This document shows positions 30,031-38,626 of a stretch of 64,000 nucleotides of DNA, piece by piece. The translations under genes were made by a program, and so were the position numbers. This stretch comes from Clostridium felsineum DSM 794 (lineage in GTDB: Bacteria > Bacillota > Clostridia > Clostridiales > Clostridiaceae). How positions within the stretch are numbered: position 1 is the stretch's first letter; each line of letters starts with the position of its first letter. The DNA is taken from the NCBI RefSeq assembly GCF_002006355.2, contig NZ_CP096980.1, positions 1,178,001-1,242,000 on the forward strand. Direction: 5' to 3'. The notes under the pieces were generated by a model. The model did not search any database. It was not told where the DNA came from and saw only the letters and a list, made by a program, of their open reading frames with translations.

Positions 30031-30727
30031 GTTTTTAGAGTACCTATAAGGAATTGAAACTGAGTGTGGCGCACAAGGCTATAATGCAGCAGAAATAGTT
30101 TTTAGAGTACCTATAAGGAATTGAAACATCTCTTCAAATTCTTCTTTTGAATCTACACAAACGTTTTTAGAGTACCTATAAGGAATTGAAACTTCCATAA
30201 ATATTTTAATAGTCTAATATTGGAAAAACTGTTTTTAGAGTACCTATAAGGAATTGAAACGCATATTCTACTATTTGAAATCCACCTTTTACTTCTGTTT
30301 TTAGAGTACCTATAAGGAATTGAAACTGTAAAAACATTAATCAAATGTAATAAAATACAATAAGTTTTTAGAGTACCTATAAGGAATTGAAACATTCATC
30401 TATGGTCATATTGTTAAATTCATAGCTATGTTTTTAGAGTACCTATAAGGAATTGAAACTTATTATAGCACCCATTGCCCCTTGTAATCGGCTATGTTTT
30501 TAGAGTACCTATAAGGAATTGAAACTTCACCTTCATATCTAGTTATTTCATAGATACTTCTAGTTTTTAGAGTACCTATAAGGAATTGAAACGAAAAAGA
30601 AGGGAAATTTAATAGAGGTATTTGCATCAGGTTTTTAGAGTACCTATAAGGAATTGAAACCTTGCAGATAGGATTAATGGTGGAACTTTAAGTTAAAGTT
30701 TTTAGAGTACCTATAAGGAATTGAAGC
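30031..30727 (+). CRISPR. CRISPR array 1: 11 repeats, 10 spacers
   Basis: 30-nt repeats starting GTTTTTAGAG and ending AATTGAAAC, at 30031, 30098, 30163, 30231, 30297, 30364, 30430, 30496, 30563, 30631 and 30698. Spacers are 35-38 nt and all different. Haplotype: position 10 = G, 17-18 = TA. The last repeat ends GAAGC, a normal sign of the distal end. Confidence 0.98.
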
Positions 30728-30920
30728 TTGTGGTAAAATAAAGAAAGAGGTTGGATGTGGTTATAGAAGGATAATGGACTCCGTCCAAGCCTCTGGTAGG
30801 ATTAGAAGGATAATGGGTCTGACAACCCAAGCTCCTAGTAAGATTGCTTTCAGAATAACGATTAGAAAATTTTAAAATGATAGAATAAATAAGAATTAAG
30901 AGATAAATAAATCTAACTTA
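30728..30920 (+). repeat. CRISPR trailer T1, two hairpin elements
   Basis: Begins TTGTGGTAAAATAAAGAAAGAG. Two copies of the AGAAGGATAATGG...AGGATT element carry stems GGAC/GTCC (30776-30786) and GGGT/ACCC (30815-30828). The end, AATTAAGAGATAAATA (about 30897-30912), matches the 3' end of the rpn gene at 33690. Confidence 0.8.
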
Positions 30921-31081
30921 AAATTTGTCGTCGACCCTTAGTAGTGTAAAAACACTGGGGGGTCGACGATTTTTTGGTTTGTAGTAAAATAGCGGGTTTT
31001 GATTGGTTTTTCATTAATTTTGAAGAAAGTTTGTAAAAGTTGATTTTTTGAAGAAGCTGATGTATGCTATATTTGATGGGG
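30921..31081 (+). promoter_or_regulatory. CRISPR leader L2
   Basis: Same layout as L1: terminator hairpin with CGTCGACCC, TTTGTAGTAAAATAG, then TGCTATATT ending 9 nt before the first repeat. Confidence 0.88.
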
Positions 31082-31638
31082 GTTTTTAGAGTACCTACGA
31101 GGAATTGAAACTTATATCATTTGTAATTAAATTCTTAGCTATTACAGTTTTTAGAGTACCTACGAGGAATTGAAACCAGATTTCCAATCAGTTCTTTTTA
31201 TCTTTCTCCTTGTTTTTAGAGTACCTACGAGGAATTGAAACAATATTACTTGCATTTCAGCATCCTCACAAATATGATGGTTTTTAGAGTACCTACGAGG
31301 AATTGAAACCGAGCAAAGTCCGCATTAAAACCTATTGTAGCCATGTTTTTAGAGTACCTACGAGGAATTGAAACTTAGTAGTATTATTTAAACTAGGTGT
31401 ATTATTACTGTTTTTAGAGTACCTACGAGGAATTGAAACATAGCCTAAATATTCCTTTATTGTGCTATACTTATTGTTTTTAGAGTACCTACGAGGAATT
31501 GAAACAAGTATTAGTATTTTCTTGCTGTGTAGGTTGTTGAAGTTTTTAGAGTACCTATGAGGAATTGAAACCCTCCAAAACAAATATTACCGTCACCAAA
31601 CACATTTGGTTTTTAGAGTACCTATGAGGAATTGAAAC
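31082..31638 (+). CRISPR. CRISPR array 2: 9 repeats, 8 spacers
   Basis: Repeats at 31082, 31147, 31212, 31280, 31345, 31410, 31476, 31542 and 31609. The seven leader-proximal repeats have CG at positions 17-18 (ACCTACGAGG), found in no other array; the two distal ones have TG. Confidence 0.98.
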
Positions 31639-31904
31639 TGTGGGTGAAATGAAGAAAGATATTATATGAAGTTATAGAAGGATAATGGGTCTGGCGACCC
31701 AAACCCCTGGTAGGATTGCTTTCAGAATACCTATAAGGAATTAAAACCGCGGGTGAAATGGAGAAAGTGGTTGAATGTGGTTAAAGAAGGATAATGGACT
31801 TCGCCCAAACTCCTAGTATGATTGCTTTTAGAATACCTATTATTATATTTTGATATATTTCAATTTAAAAAATTAAAGAATTAAGATATAAATAAATACA
31901 GCTT
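31639..31904 (+). repeat. CRISPR trailer T2, two hairpin elements
   Basis: Two copies of the TGTGGGTGAAATG...AGGATTGCTTT element, separated by a degenerate repeat (about 31719-31748, ending AATTAAAAC). Stems are GGGTC/GACCC and GGAC/CGCC (partly decayed). An rpn-3'-like ATTAAAGAATTAAGATATAAATA precedes the leader. Confidence 0.8.
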
Positions 31905-32065
31905 AAAATTTATCGTTGACCCTGAGTAGTGTAAAAACACCGGGGGATCGACGATTTTTTAGTTTGTAGTGAAATAGCGGGTTTGGATTGATTTTACATT
32001 AATTCTGAAGAAAATTTGTAAAAGTTGATTTTTTGAAGAAGCTGATGTATGCTATACTTGATGGG
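31905..32065 (+). promoter_or_regulatory. CRISPR leader L3
   Basis: Terminator stem with one change (CGTTGACCC), then the conserved body and extended -10 TGCTATACT. Confidence 0.87.
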
Positions 32066-32362
32066 GTTTTTAGAGTACCTATAAGGAATTGAAACACACT
32101 TGCATTTAAACTAAGTGTCTTAATAAATGTTAGTTTTTAGAGTACCTATAAGGAATTGAAACATAACTTCTCGTTCCAACATTCCATATTCCACAGCTAT
32201 GTTTTTAGAGTACCTATAAGGAATTGAAACTTTTCTAAGCTAAGAGTACTTGCAAAACAACGACATGGTTTTTAGAGTACCTATAAGGAATTGAAACTTG
32301 AATTCTATTTGTTCATATGAACAGCCATCTATGTTTTTAGAGTACCTATAAGGAATTGAAAC
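32066..32362 (+). CRISPR. CRISPR array 3: 5 repeats, 4 spacers
   Basis: Repeats at 32066, 32133, 32201, 32268 and 32333; haplotype G10, TA17-18, as in array 1. Confidence 0.98.
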
Positions 32363-32516
32363 TGTGGGTGAAATGGAGAAAGAGATTGAATGTGGTTAAA
32401 GAAGGATAATGGACTCCGTCCAAGCCTCTGGTAGGATTGCTTTCAGAATGACGATTGGCAACCTTTAAAATGATAGAATAAATAAGTAAGAATTAAGAGA
32501 TAAATAAATAAAACTT
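32363..32516 (+). repeat. CRISPR trailer T3, one hairpin element
   Basis: One element with stem GGAC/GTCC, then the AATTAAGAGATAAATAAAT tail that matches the rpn 3' end. Confidence 0.8.
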
Positions 32517-32676
32517 AAAATTTGTCGTCGACCATGAGTAGTGTAAAAATACTGGGGAGTCGACGATTTTTTGGTTTGTAGTAAAATAGCGGGTTTTGAT
32601 TGATTTTGCATTAATTTTTAATATAATTTGTAATAGTTGATTTTTTGAAGAAGCTGATGTATGCTATATTTGATGG
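32517..32676 (+). promoter_or_regulatory. CRISPR leader L4
   Basis: The most diverged of the active-looking leaders: the terminator stem reads CGTCGACC / AGTCGACG and the middle has TAATATAATTTGTAATAG. Extended -10 TGCTATATT is kept. Confidence 0.86.
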
Positions 32677-33507
32677 GTTTTTAGAGTACCTATGAGGAAT
32701 TGAAACACGCAATTCCTGTGTCACCATCTTTGGGAGTGCTGGAGTTTTTAGAGTACCTATGAGGAATTGAAACCATCTACTTCTACCTTTAAATATACTA
32801 TAGCTTTCATGTTTTTAGAGTACCTATGAGGAATTGAAACGATGGAACGGATTTAGGTAATGGAACTTGGATGTTTCAGTTTTTAGAGTACCTATGAGGA
32901 ATTGAAACATTAATGTTAAGATTAATTACATTCGTTTATCTTCGGTTTTTAGAGTACCTATGAGGAATTGAAACTGTAAATGCAGATAAAAAAAGACTAT
33001 ATAGAAATTGTTTTTAGAGTACCTATGAGGAATTGAAACATGCAAGTGCTACATGCATTAGACACGAAAGGTATAAAGTTTTTAGAGTACCTATGAGGAA
33101 TTGAAACAGCTTCCCATAATTGTTCTTTTCTCCTGAAGAATTTGTTTTTAGAGTACCTATGAGGAATTGAAACAATTCTTTTTGGATTTTTTCTCCATCT
33201 AACCAAATCAGTTTTTAGAGTACCTATGAGGAATTGAAACCAAGTTTTAAAAGTATTGTACCAGAAGCTTTATCAATGGTTTTTAGAGTACCTATGAGGA
33301 ATTGAAACATGTAAGGGGGGTCTAAAGTAATGAAACCTAAAGTAGTTTTTAGAGTACCTATAAGGGATTGAAACGCAAAAACGAAAGTACTGCTCCAGTT
33401 CGGGAAAACGTTTTTAGAGTACCTATAAGGAATTGAAACAATTTACCATCATACTTATGTGTGCACTTTGATCTTATGTTTTTAGAGTACCTATAAGGAA
33501 TTGAAAC
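32677..33507 (+). CRISPR. CRISPR array 4: 13 repeats, 12 spacers
   Basis: Repeats at 32677, 32744, 32811, 32879, 32945, 33010, 33078, 33144, 33211, 33279, 33345, 33410 and 33478. The first ten have TG at 17-18; the last three have TA, one with G at position 22. It is the longest array. Two spacers (32909-32944, 33174-33210) resemble the two spacers of the small array at 47118-47280. Confidence 0.98.
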
Positions 33508-33625
33508 CTGTAGGAAATGAAGAAAAGGTAGAATGAAGTTATAGAAGGATAATGGACTCCGTCCAAACCTCGTGTAGGATTAGAAGTATAATGGGTCTAT
33601 CGAGTCAATTTCTTAGTATGATTCT
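33508..33625 (+). repeat. CRISPR trailer T4, two hairpin elements upstream of rpn
   Basis: Stems GGAC/GTCC (about 33553-33563) and GGGTC/GAGTC (about 33594-33607) in the usual GGATAATGG...GGATT frame. Unlike most trailers it runs directly into a complete rpn gene and its promoter. Confidence 0.78.
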
Positions 33626-33645
33626 ATACAAATACTGTGAAGCTG

Positions 33646-33654
33646 TGTTATGAT
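33646..33654 (+). promoter_or_regulatory. Extended -10 promoter of rpn copy 1
   Basis: TGTTATGAT, an extended -10 without a clear -35, 36 nt before the ATG. The same sequence precedes the second copy. Confidence 0.55.
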
Positions 33655-33689
33655 GATATAAAGTAAAAAAAGGTTGGAGAGTGAATGAA

Positions 33690-34556
33690 ATGTGTAGGCT
33701 AAACCCAAAAGTTGACTTTGCATTTAAGAAGCTTTTTGGCAGTGAAGAAAATAAAGATATATTAATAGCATTTATAAATTCAATAATAGATGAAAATGAG
33801 CAGATAAAGGACATAGTATTAAAGAATCCATATAACATAGCAGATTATAGAAATGGAAAAATGACGATTTTAGATATAAAAGCGGTGGATGATAAGGAAG
33901 TATGGTATGACATAGAAATGCAGATATCGCAGCAGGATTTTTTTGATAAAAGAGCACTGTATTATTGGTCAAAAGTGTATTCGAGTCAAATAGAAAGTGG
34001 AGAATACTATGAGAAATTAAGGAAGACCATATCAATAAACATACTGGATTTTAATTACCTAAATGATAAAGAATTTCACAATGAGTTTAAAATATATAAC
34101 ACGAGAACTTTAAAAGAATTTTCAAATTTATTTGAAATGCATTTTATAGAATTAAATAAATTTGATAAAGATTATAAAGAATTGAAAACGAGCTTAGATA
34201 GATGGATAGCATTTTTAAGTAGAGCATATGAACTTGATAAAGATAGTATACCAGCAGAACTTGCAGAAGATAGAGAGGTAAAAAAAGCAATAGAAAAACT
34301 AGATATAATGTATTTAAGTAAAGAAGAAAGAGAAGTATATGAGAATGATTTAAAGGCATTGATGGATTACAAGGCTCAGATAAAAACAGCTGAGAGAACT
34401 GGAATAGTTAAAGGGAAAAAAGAAGGAATTAAAGAAGAAAAAATTAATACTGTGAAAAATTTATTAGCTATGAGAATGGATGATGATTTTATAGCTAAAG
34501 CAACGGGTTTAGATAAAGAAAAAATTGAAGAGATTAGAAAATTAAGAGATAAATAG
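33690..34556 (+). CDS. Rpn-family PD-(D/E)XK nuclease (PDDEXK_2), copy 1
   Basis: 288 aa. ATG 33690 is preferred (GGAGAG about 9 nt upstream); GTG 33681 lies too close to the site. The N-terminus MCRLNPKVDFAFKKLFG is the Rpn signature. The catalytic set is Asp62 (TILDIKA) and Glu76-x-Gln78 (YDIEMQ), the ExQ variant usual in this family. The C-terminal third is a charged helix ending in a small helical domain. Rpn proteins are DNA endonucleases linked to recombination and, in some bacteria, anti-phage toxicity. It lies between trailer T4 and a decayed leader. An internal ATG (34362, residue 225) with AAAGG before it could make a 64-aa C-terminal product. The second copy (47466) is nearly identical except near the C-terminus. 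Confidence 0.9.
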   Translation: MCRLNPKVDFAFKKLFGSEENKDILIAFINSIIDENEQIKDIVLKNPYNIADYRNGKMTILDIKAVDDKEVWYDIEMQISQQDFFDKRALYYWSKVYSSQIESGEYYEKLRKTISINILDFNYLNDKEFHNEFKIYNTRTLKEFSNLFEMHFIELNKFDKDYKELKTSLDRWIAFLSRAYELDKDSIPAELAEDREVKKAIEKLDIMYLSKEEREVYENDLKALMDYKAQIKTAERTGIVKGKKEGIKEEKINTVKNLLAMRMDDDFIAKATGLDKEKIEEIRKLRDK

Positions 34557-35067
34557 ATGAACTTAAAATTTGTCGTCGACCCTGAGTAGTAAAAAAATAC
34601 TCGGGTCGGGGATTTTTTAGTTTGTAGTAAAATAAAGATTCTAGATTGACAATATGTAACTAAACTGACATAGTGCCTTTATATACGAGGAAATATCAGT
34701 AATATAATGTATACCTTCCTATAAGTAAGTTTTAAATAGAATAGCTAAATTATAAAAAATATTGCATTTTATTTAAATAAATGGTAACATATAGAAAAAG
34801 ATATTGAAAACAAGTCTACCTAGAAGGAATTTAAATTTGTAAATTTAAAATATGCATGCTTTATTTTTTAGAATACCTAAAAGGTTTATTATATTTTGCA
34901 AAAAGAGAATAAAAAACTAAATTATAGATAATAATAGTATTGTCTTTTAAATTTAATACAATATAGGTATTTTTAAATAAAATATAACCTTATTGTAAAT
35001 TTAAAATATACATAATAAAAATAATTATGATAGTGACACATTAAAATGCCAAAAGAGGTGGGGCTTT
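34557..35067 (+). other. Leader remnant and AT-rich spacer before the type I-B operon
   Basis: Right after rpn, AACTTAAAATTTGTCGTCGACCC begins a leader whose terminator is damaged (CTCGGGTCGGGGATTTTTT) and which loses similarity near 34640. TTGACA at 34646-34651 could be a -35 but the -10 is poor. A degenerate repeat start (TTTTTTAGAATACCTAAAAGG) lies near 34866. No gene is visible; the promoter of the type I-B operon must lie here. Confidence 0.65.
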
Positions 35068-37017
35068 GTGCTTGAAGGTATAATTCAAATAGGAAATTCA
35101 ATGCTCTCTGATGGAAGCGATATGCTTTCAAATTTAATTAAAGATGTCCCTTTAAAAAATAAAAAACAAAAACAAATGCATGTTTTAAAATTTTGTTTTG
35201 ACACAGAGAAAATGGAATTTAAATTAGATATAAATGAAGAAATTGATAATAGTACAGCAGAAAAATATTTATTTATAGGTTCGGTAGATGGTCCAGCATC
35301 TCCTCAATGGTTTGCAACAAGTAATTCATATCTGTATCACATAACTGAAACTTTTTCTAATTTGGCTAAAATTGATTTGGGAGAGAAACTAAATAGTAAA
35401 ATAAAAATTATATGTGACAATTTTTATGTGGATTTGGGAGAAAAATTCAAACCCAAAAATAGATATGTTTTGAATTATAAAAAATTTGGAATTAGTGAAG
35501 AAGATATTATAGATACTTTAAATAAAATAGAAGAGGAAGAGGCTCAAACAGAAGAAAAACAAAGATATAAAAATATAACTTCAAAAATAAAGAAAGTGTA
35601 TTCTAAAAAGTTCGAAAATTATGTCAAATCAGAGTTAGATACAAAAAAAGATGAAATAGGTATTTACACTATTGTTATAGATGGAACGCCTTTAAGTGAG
35701 TTTAAAGAATATAGAAAGCAGATTTTAAATAGTAAACAGAGCAGAAAGAAGAGTAAGAAAACTTTGGGGTTTTGTAGTATGTGTGGGGGTAGTGATAGTT
35801 TAACATCAGATTTATCTAAAATGAAAATAAAATATTACACTACAAATCAAATTATATTTGCAAGTGAACTTAATAGCTATGATAAAAATATGCTTCTATG
35901 CAAAGATTGTCTAAATAAACTTATGGCAGGAGAAAATTATATACAAAACAAGCTAAATACAAAAATTGTAGGCTTTAATGTATATTTAATTCCACATTTT
36001 ATACTAGGAGCACCGATAAATAAAGAACAATTGGATAAGGTATCGGATAAGCTTGAATATTCTTTTAATACAGCTAAGAATTTAAGTGGTGTAGAGGAGT
36101 TTAAAGGTGAAATTGAAAATATAAAAGCCATAAATGATGAAGATTCATATTTTTTAGTAAATATAATGTTTTATAAAAGAGCAAATCAAGCAACTAAAAT
36201 TCAAAAGTTGATAAAGGATGTAAATCCATCTGTATTTGAAAAAATTGTAACAGTATCTTATGATATGCTTCGCCTAAGTAAAAAAGTTATGGGTATAAAC
36301 TACAAATTAAAAATAGATTTGCAAACATTTTATTTTATGACGCCAATTAGGCTTAAAAATTCTGAACCTATGAATTTTAGAAAACTTCTTCAAATATATG
36401 ATGCAATATTAACTGGGGGAAATTTGAAATTAGAGGAATTTATAAAGAGCGTTATTTTGTGCGCAAAAATACAATTTTTTGATGAGCAAGGATATAATGT
36501 GAATAGCAAGGCAGGTATATATAATACAATACTTAAATCAAATTTTTGTATAATATTTTTGAAATATATGGGATGTATAAAGGAAGGGAAAAAAATGGAG
36601 GTTTCTGATTTAAAGTTAAGTGACGAAGGTTTAAAAGGATACATAAAAGAGATGGGATATGGGCAGCAGCAAAGTGCCATGTTTTTGTTAGGATGTCTTA
36701 TAGGTAAGATTGGAAATGCTCAATATAAAAGAATGGGCGGGGATAAGAAGCCAATTCTTAATAAGTTAAACTTCGGGGGAATTGATAAGAGTAAGGTTAT
36801 AAGACTTAGTAACGAAGTGTTTAATAAATTAATTCAGGAAAAGATAAGAAATTACAATGAAGTAATTTTTTCAGAATATAAGAGGCTTATGGATGAAAAT
36901 TCAAGTTCATGGAAGTTAAATAAGCATGAAAATTTGTTCTATATCTTATCAGGATATAGTTATGAAACTACAAAGGCAATGCTCAATAGTAAGGGAGGAA
37001 AAGAAAATGAACAATAG
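35068..37017 (+). CDS. cas8b: Cas8b large subunit, type I-B
   Basis: 649 aa, usual for Cas8b1 (Csh1). A zinc-binding set is visible: Cys236-x2-Cys239 (FCSMCGG) and Cys278-x2-Cys281 (LLCKDCLNK), with ASPQWF near residue 75 and the C-terminal helical bundle. In Cascade it should recognise the PAM and bind the crRNA 5' handle. GTG start with GAGGTGGGG 5 nt upstream. The end overlaps cas7 by 11 nt. Confidence 0.9.
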   Translation: MLEGIIQIGNSMLSDGSDMLSNLIKDVPLKNKKQKQMHVLKFCFDTEKMEFKLDINEEIDNSTAEKYLFIGSVDGPASPQWFATSNSYLYHITETFSNLAKIDLGEKLNSKIKIICDNFYVDLGEKFKPKNRYVLNYKKFGISEEDIIDTLNKIEEEEAQTEEKQRYKNITSKIKKVYSKKFENYVKSELDTKKDEIGIYTIVIDGTPLSEFKEYRKQILNSKQSRKKSKKTLGFCSMCGGSDSLTSDLSKMKIKYYTTNQIIFASELNSYDKNMLLCKDCLNKLMAGENYIQNKLNTKIVGFNVYLIPHFILGAPINKEQLDKVSDKLEYSFNTAKNLSGVEEFKGEIENIKAINDEDSYFLVNIMFYKRANQATKIQKLIKDVNPSVFEKIVTVSYDMLRLSKKVMGINYKLKIDLQTFYFMTPIRLKNSEPMNFRKLLQIYDAILTGGNLKLEEFIKSVILCAKIQFFDEQGYNVNSKAGIYNTILKSNFCIIFLKYMGCIKEGKKMEVSDLKLSDEGLKGYIKEMGYGQQQSAMFLLGCLIGKIGNAQYKRMGGDKKPILNKLNFGGIDKSKVIRLSNEVFNKLIQEKIRNYNEVIFSEYKRLMDENSSSWKLNKHENLFYILSGYSYETTKAMLNSKGGKENEQ

Positions 37018-37882
37018 TGAAATTTTATATTTATATGATGGAAAGCTTACAAATCCAAATGGAGATCCAGATGAAGAAAATAGACCACGTATGGATTATG
37101 AAAGGGAGATAAATCTTGTTTCTGATTTAAGAATGAAAAGATATGTTAGAGATTATTTTTTAGATAGAGGGTATAAATTATTTGTGTCAAAGGTAGGAGA
37201 TAAGGCAGTAACAGCAGAGGGAAGAATAAAGGATCTTGGAAGTAGTGATGTTGATACAATACTAGAAAATCTTATAGATGTAAGACTTTTTGGTGCAACA
37301 ATTCCTATAAAAAAGGATAACAAAAATTTCATAGGACCTGTTCAGTTTAACTGGGGATATTCTTTAAATAAAGTTGAGGTTTTAGAATCAAGCATAACTT
37401 CACATTTTGCAACTGATGAAAAAAATACACAAGGTGCAATAGGAAAGGACTATAGGGTTAAGTATTCCTTTATTGCTTTTAGTGGAGTTATAAGTGGAAA
37501 AAGAGCAGAACATACAAAATTAAAAGAAGAAGATGTTGAACTTTTGGATAAAGCAATGAGATATGCTATACCAGAGCTTGCTACTAGAAGTAAGATTGGA
37601 CAGTATCCGAGACTTTATTTGAGAGTTGAATATAAGGATAATGAAACTATACTTGGAGATTTAAGAGATTATTTGAAGTTTTCTTGTGAAGAAGAGAGTG
37701 TAAGAGATATAAAGGAAGTAAGTTTAGATATAACAGAGCTTATACATTTTCTTTATAAAAACAAAGATAGAATTTCTAAATTATATTATTTTGCAGATGA
37801 AAAGCTTAAATTAATTATTGACGGAAATAAAGTGGATTTTAAGGAGGCATTCAGTAGTTTTACATTAAATGAAGTAAAGTAG
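37007..37882 (+). CDS. cas7: Cas7b backbone subunit (Csh2)
   Basis: 291 aa from ATG 37007 (AGGGAGGAAAAG upstream); the longer frame from 36926 lies inside cas8b. YDGKLTNPNGDPDEENRPR and FGATIPI are typical of Cas7/Csh2, which forms the helical filament along the crRNA. It lies between cas8b and cas5 in the standard I-B order. Confidence 0.93.
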   Translation: MNNSEILYLYDGKLTNPNGDPDEENRPRMDYEREINLVSDLRMKRYVRDYFLDRGYKLFVSKVGDKAVTAEGRIKDLGSSDVDTILENLIDVRLFGATIPIKKDNKNFIGPVQFNWGYSLNKVEVLESSITSHFATDEKNTQGAIGKDYRVKYSFIAFSGVISGKRAEHTKLKEEDVELLDKAMRYAIPELATRSKIGQYPRLYLRVEYKDNETILGDLRDYLKFSCEEESVRDIKEVSLDITELIHFLYKNKDRISKLYYFADEKLKLIIDGNKVDFKEAFSSFTLNEVK

Positions 37883-37892
37883 GGTGAAGAGT

Positions 37893-38615
37893 ATGGATTT
37901 ATTGGTATTAAAATTAAAAGGCAAGTTTGCACACTTTAGGAAGTTCTACACTAATTCATCTTCACTTTCTTATTCGGTACCTCCAAGGACTACTATTGTT
38001 GGTTTGATAGCAGCTATTTTAGGATATGAACGAAATAGTTACTATGAGGTTTTCTCAAAAGCAAATCTTAATGTAGCCATAAAAAAAGACGGGTCTATAA
38101 GAAAAATAATGCAAAGCTTAAACTATATTAAAGCTACAAGTGCTGCTAATATATATGAACCCAAAGAACATACACAAATACCAGTGGAAATTTTAACTGG
38201 GGACAATGGAATTAAGTATACTATTTATGTAAGTATCAGTGATAAAGCTCTTATGGATGAATTAGAATATAGAATAAAAAATAATAAATATGTGTATTGT
38301 CCATATTTTGGATCAGCACCGTTTAATTGCATTTTTGAATTTTGTGAAAGAGTTTATGTAGAACAGGAAAAAAGTATAGATGTAATTGATATATCTACTC
38401 TTGTGAATTCAAAATACATAGTTGAGGGAAGTATAGACATATTTGAAAGTGAAAATCTAAAACTATTAAAGGAAAGAATGCCTGTTGAATTTCTTAATGA
38501 TAGACAAATAGGAAATATGGCGTCATATATTTACGATGAAAATGGTAATCCATTAAAATTAAAGCTTAATACAGAATTTATAAGACTTAAAGATGAAAAT
38601 ATAGTATTTTTGTAG
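37893..38615 (+). CDS. cas5: Cas5b
   Basis: 240 aa from ATG 37893, with AGGGTG 6 nt upstream; GTG 37884 is inside that site and is unlikely. KLKGKFAHFRKFYTNSSSLSYSVPPRTTIVGLIAAILG is typical of the Cas5 N-terminal RAMP fold that caps the crRNA 5' end. It lies 10 nt after cas7 and 11 nt before cas3. Confidence 0.92.
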   Translation: MDLLVLKLKGKFAHFRKFYTNSSSLSYSVPPRTTIVGLIAAILGYERNSYYEVFSKANLNVAIKKDGSIRKIMQSLNYIKATSAANIYEPKEHTQIPVEILTGDNGIKYTIYVSISDKALMDELEYRIKNNKYVYCPYFGSAPFNCIFEFCERVYVEQEKSIDVIDISTLVNSKYIVEGSIDIFESENLKLLKERMPVEFLNDRQIGNMASYIYDENGNPLKLKLNTEFIRLKDENIVFL

Positions 38616-38626
38616 GAGATGATAAA

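Noticed and set aside
31375..32132. Spacers 31375-31409 and 32096-32132 as a homologous pair
   Set aside because: Shared stretch around ATTTAAACTA is AT-rich and short; the encoded peptides agree poorly.
30153..33206. Minus-strand open frames repeating peptides such as VSIPYRYSKN across the arrays
   Set aside because: They are translations of the CRISPR repeat in the reverse direction; they lack start sites and change with the spacers.
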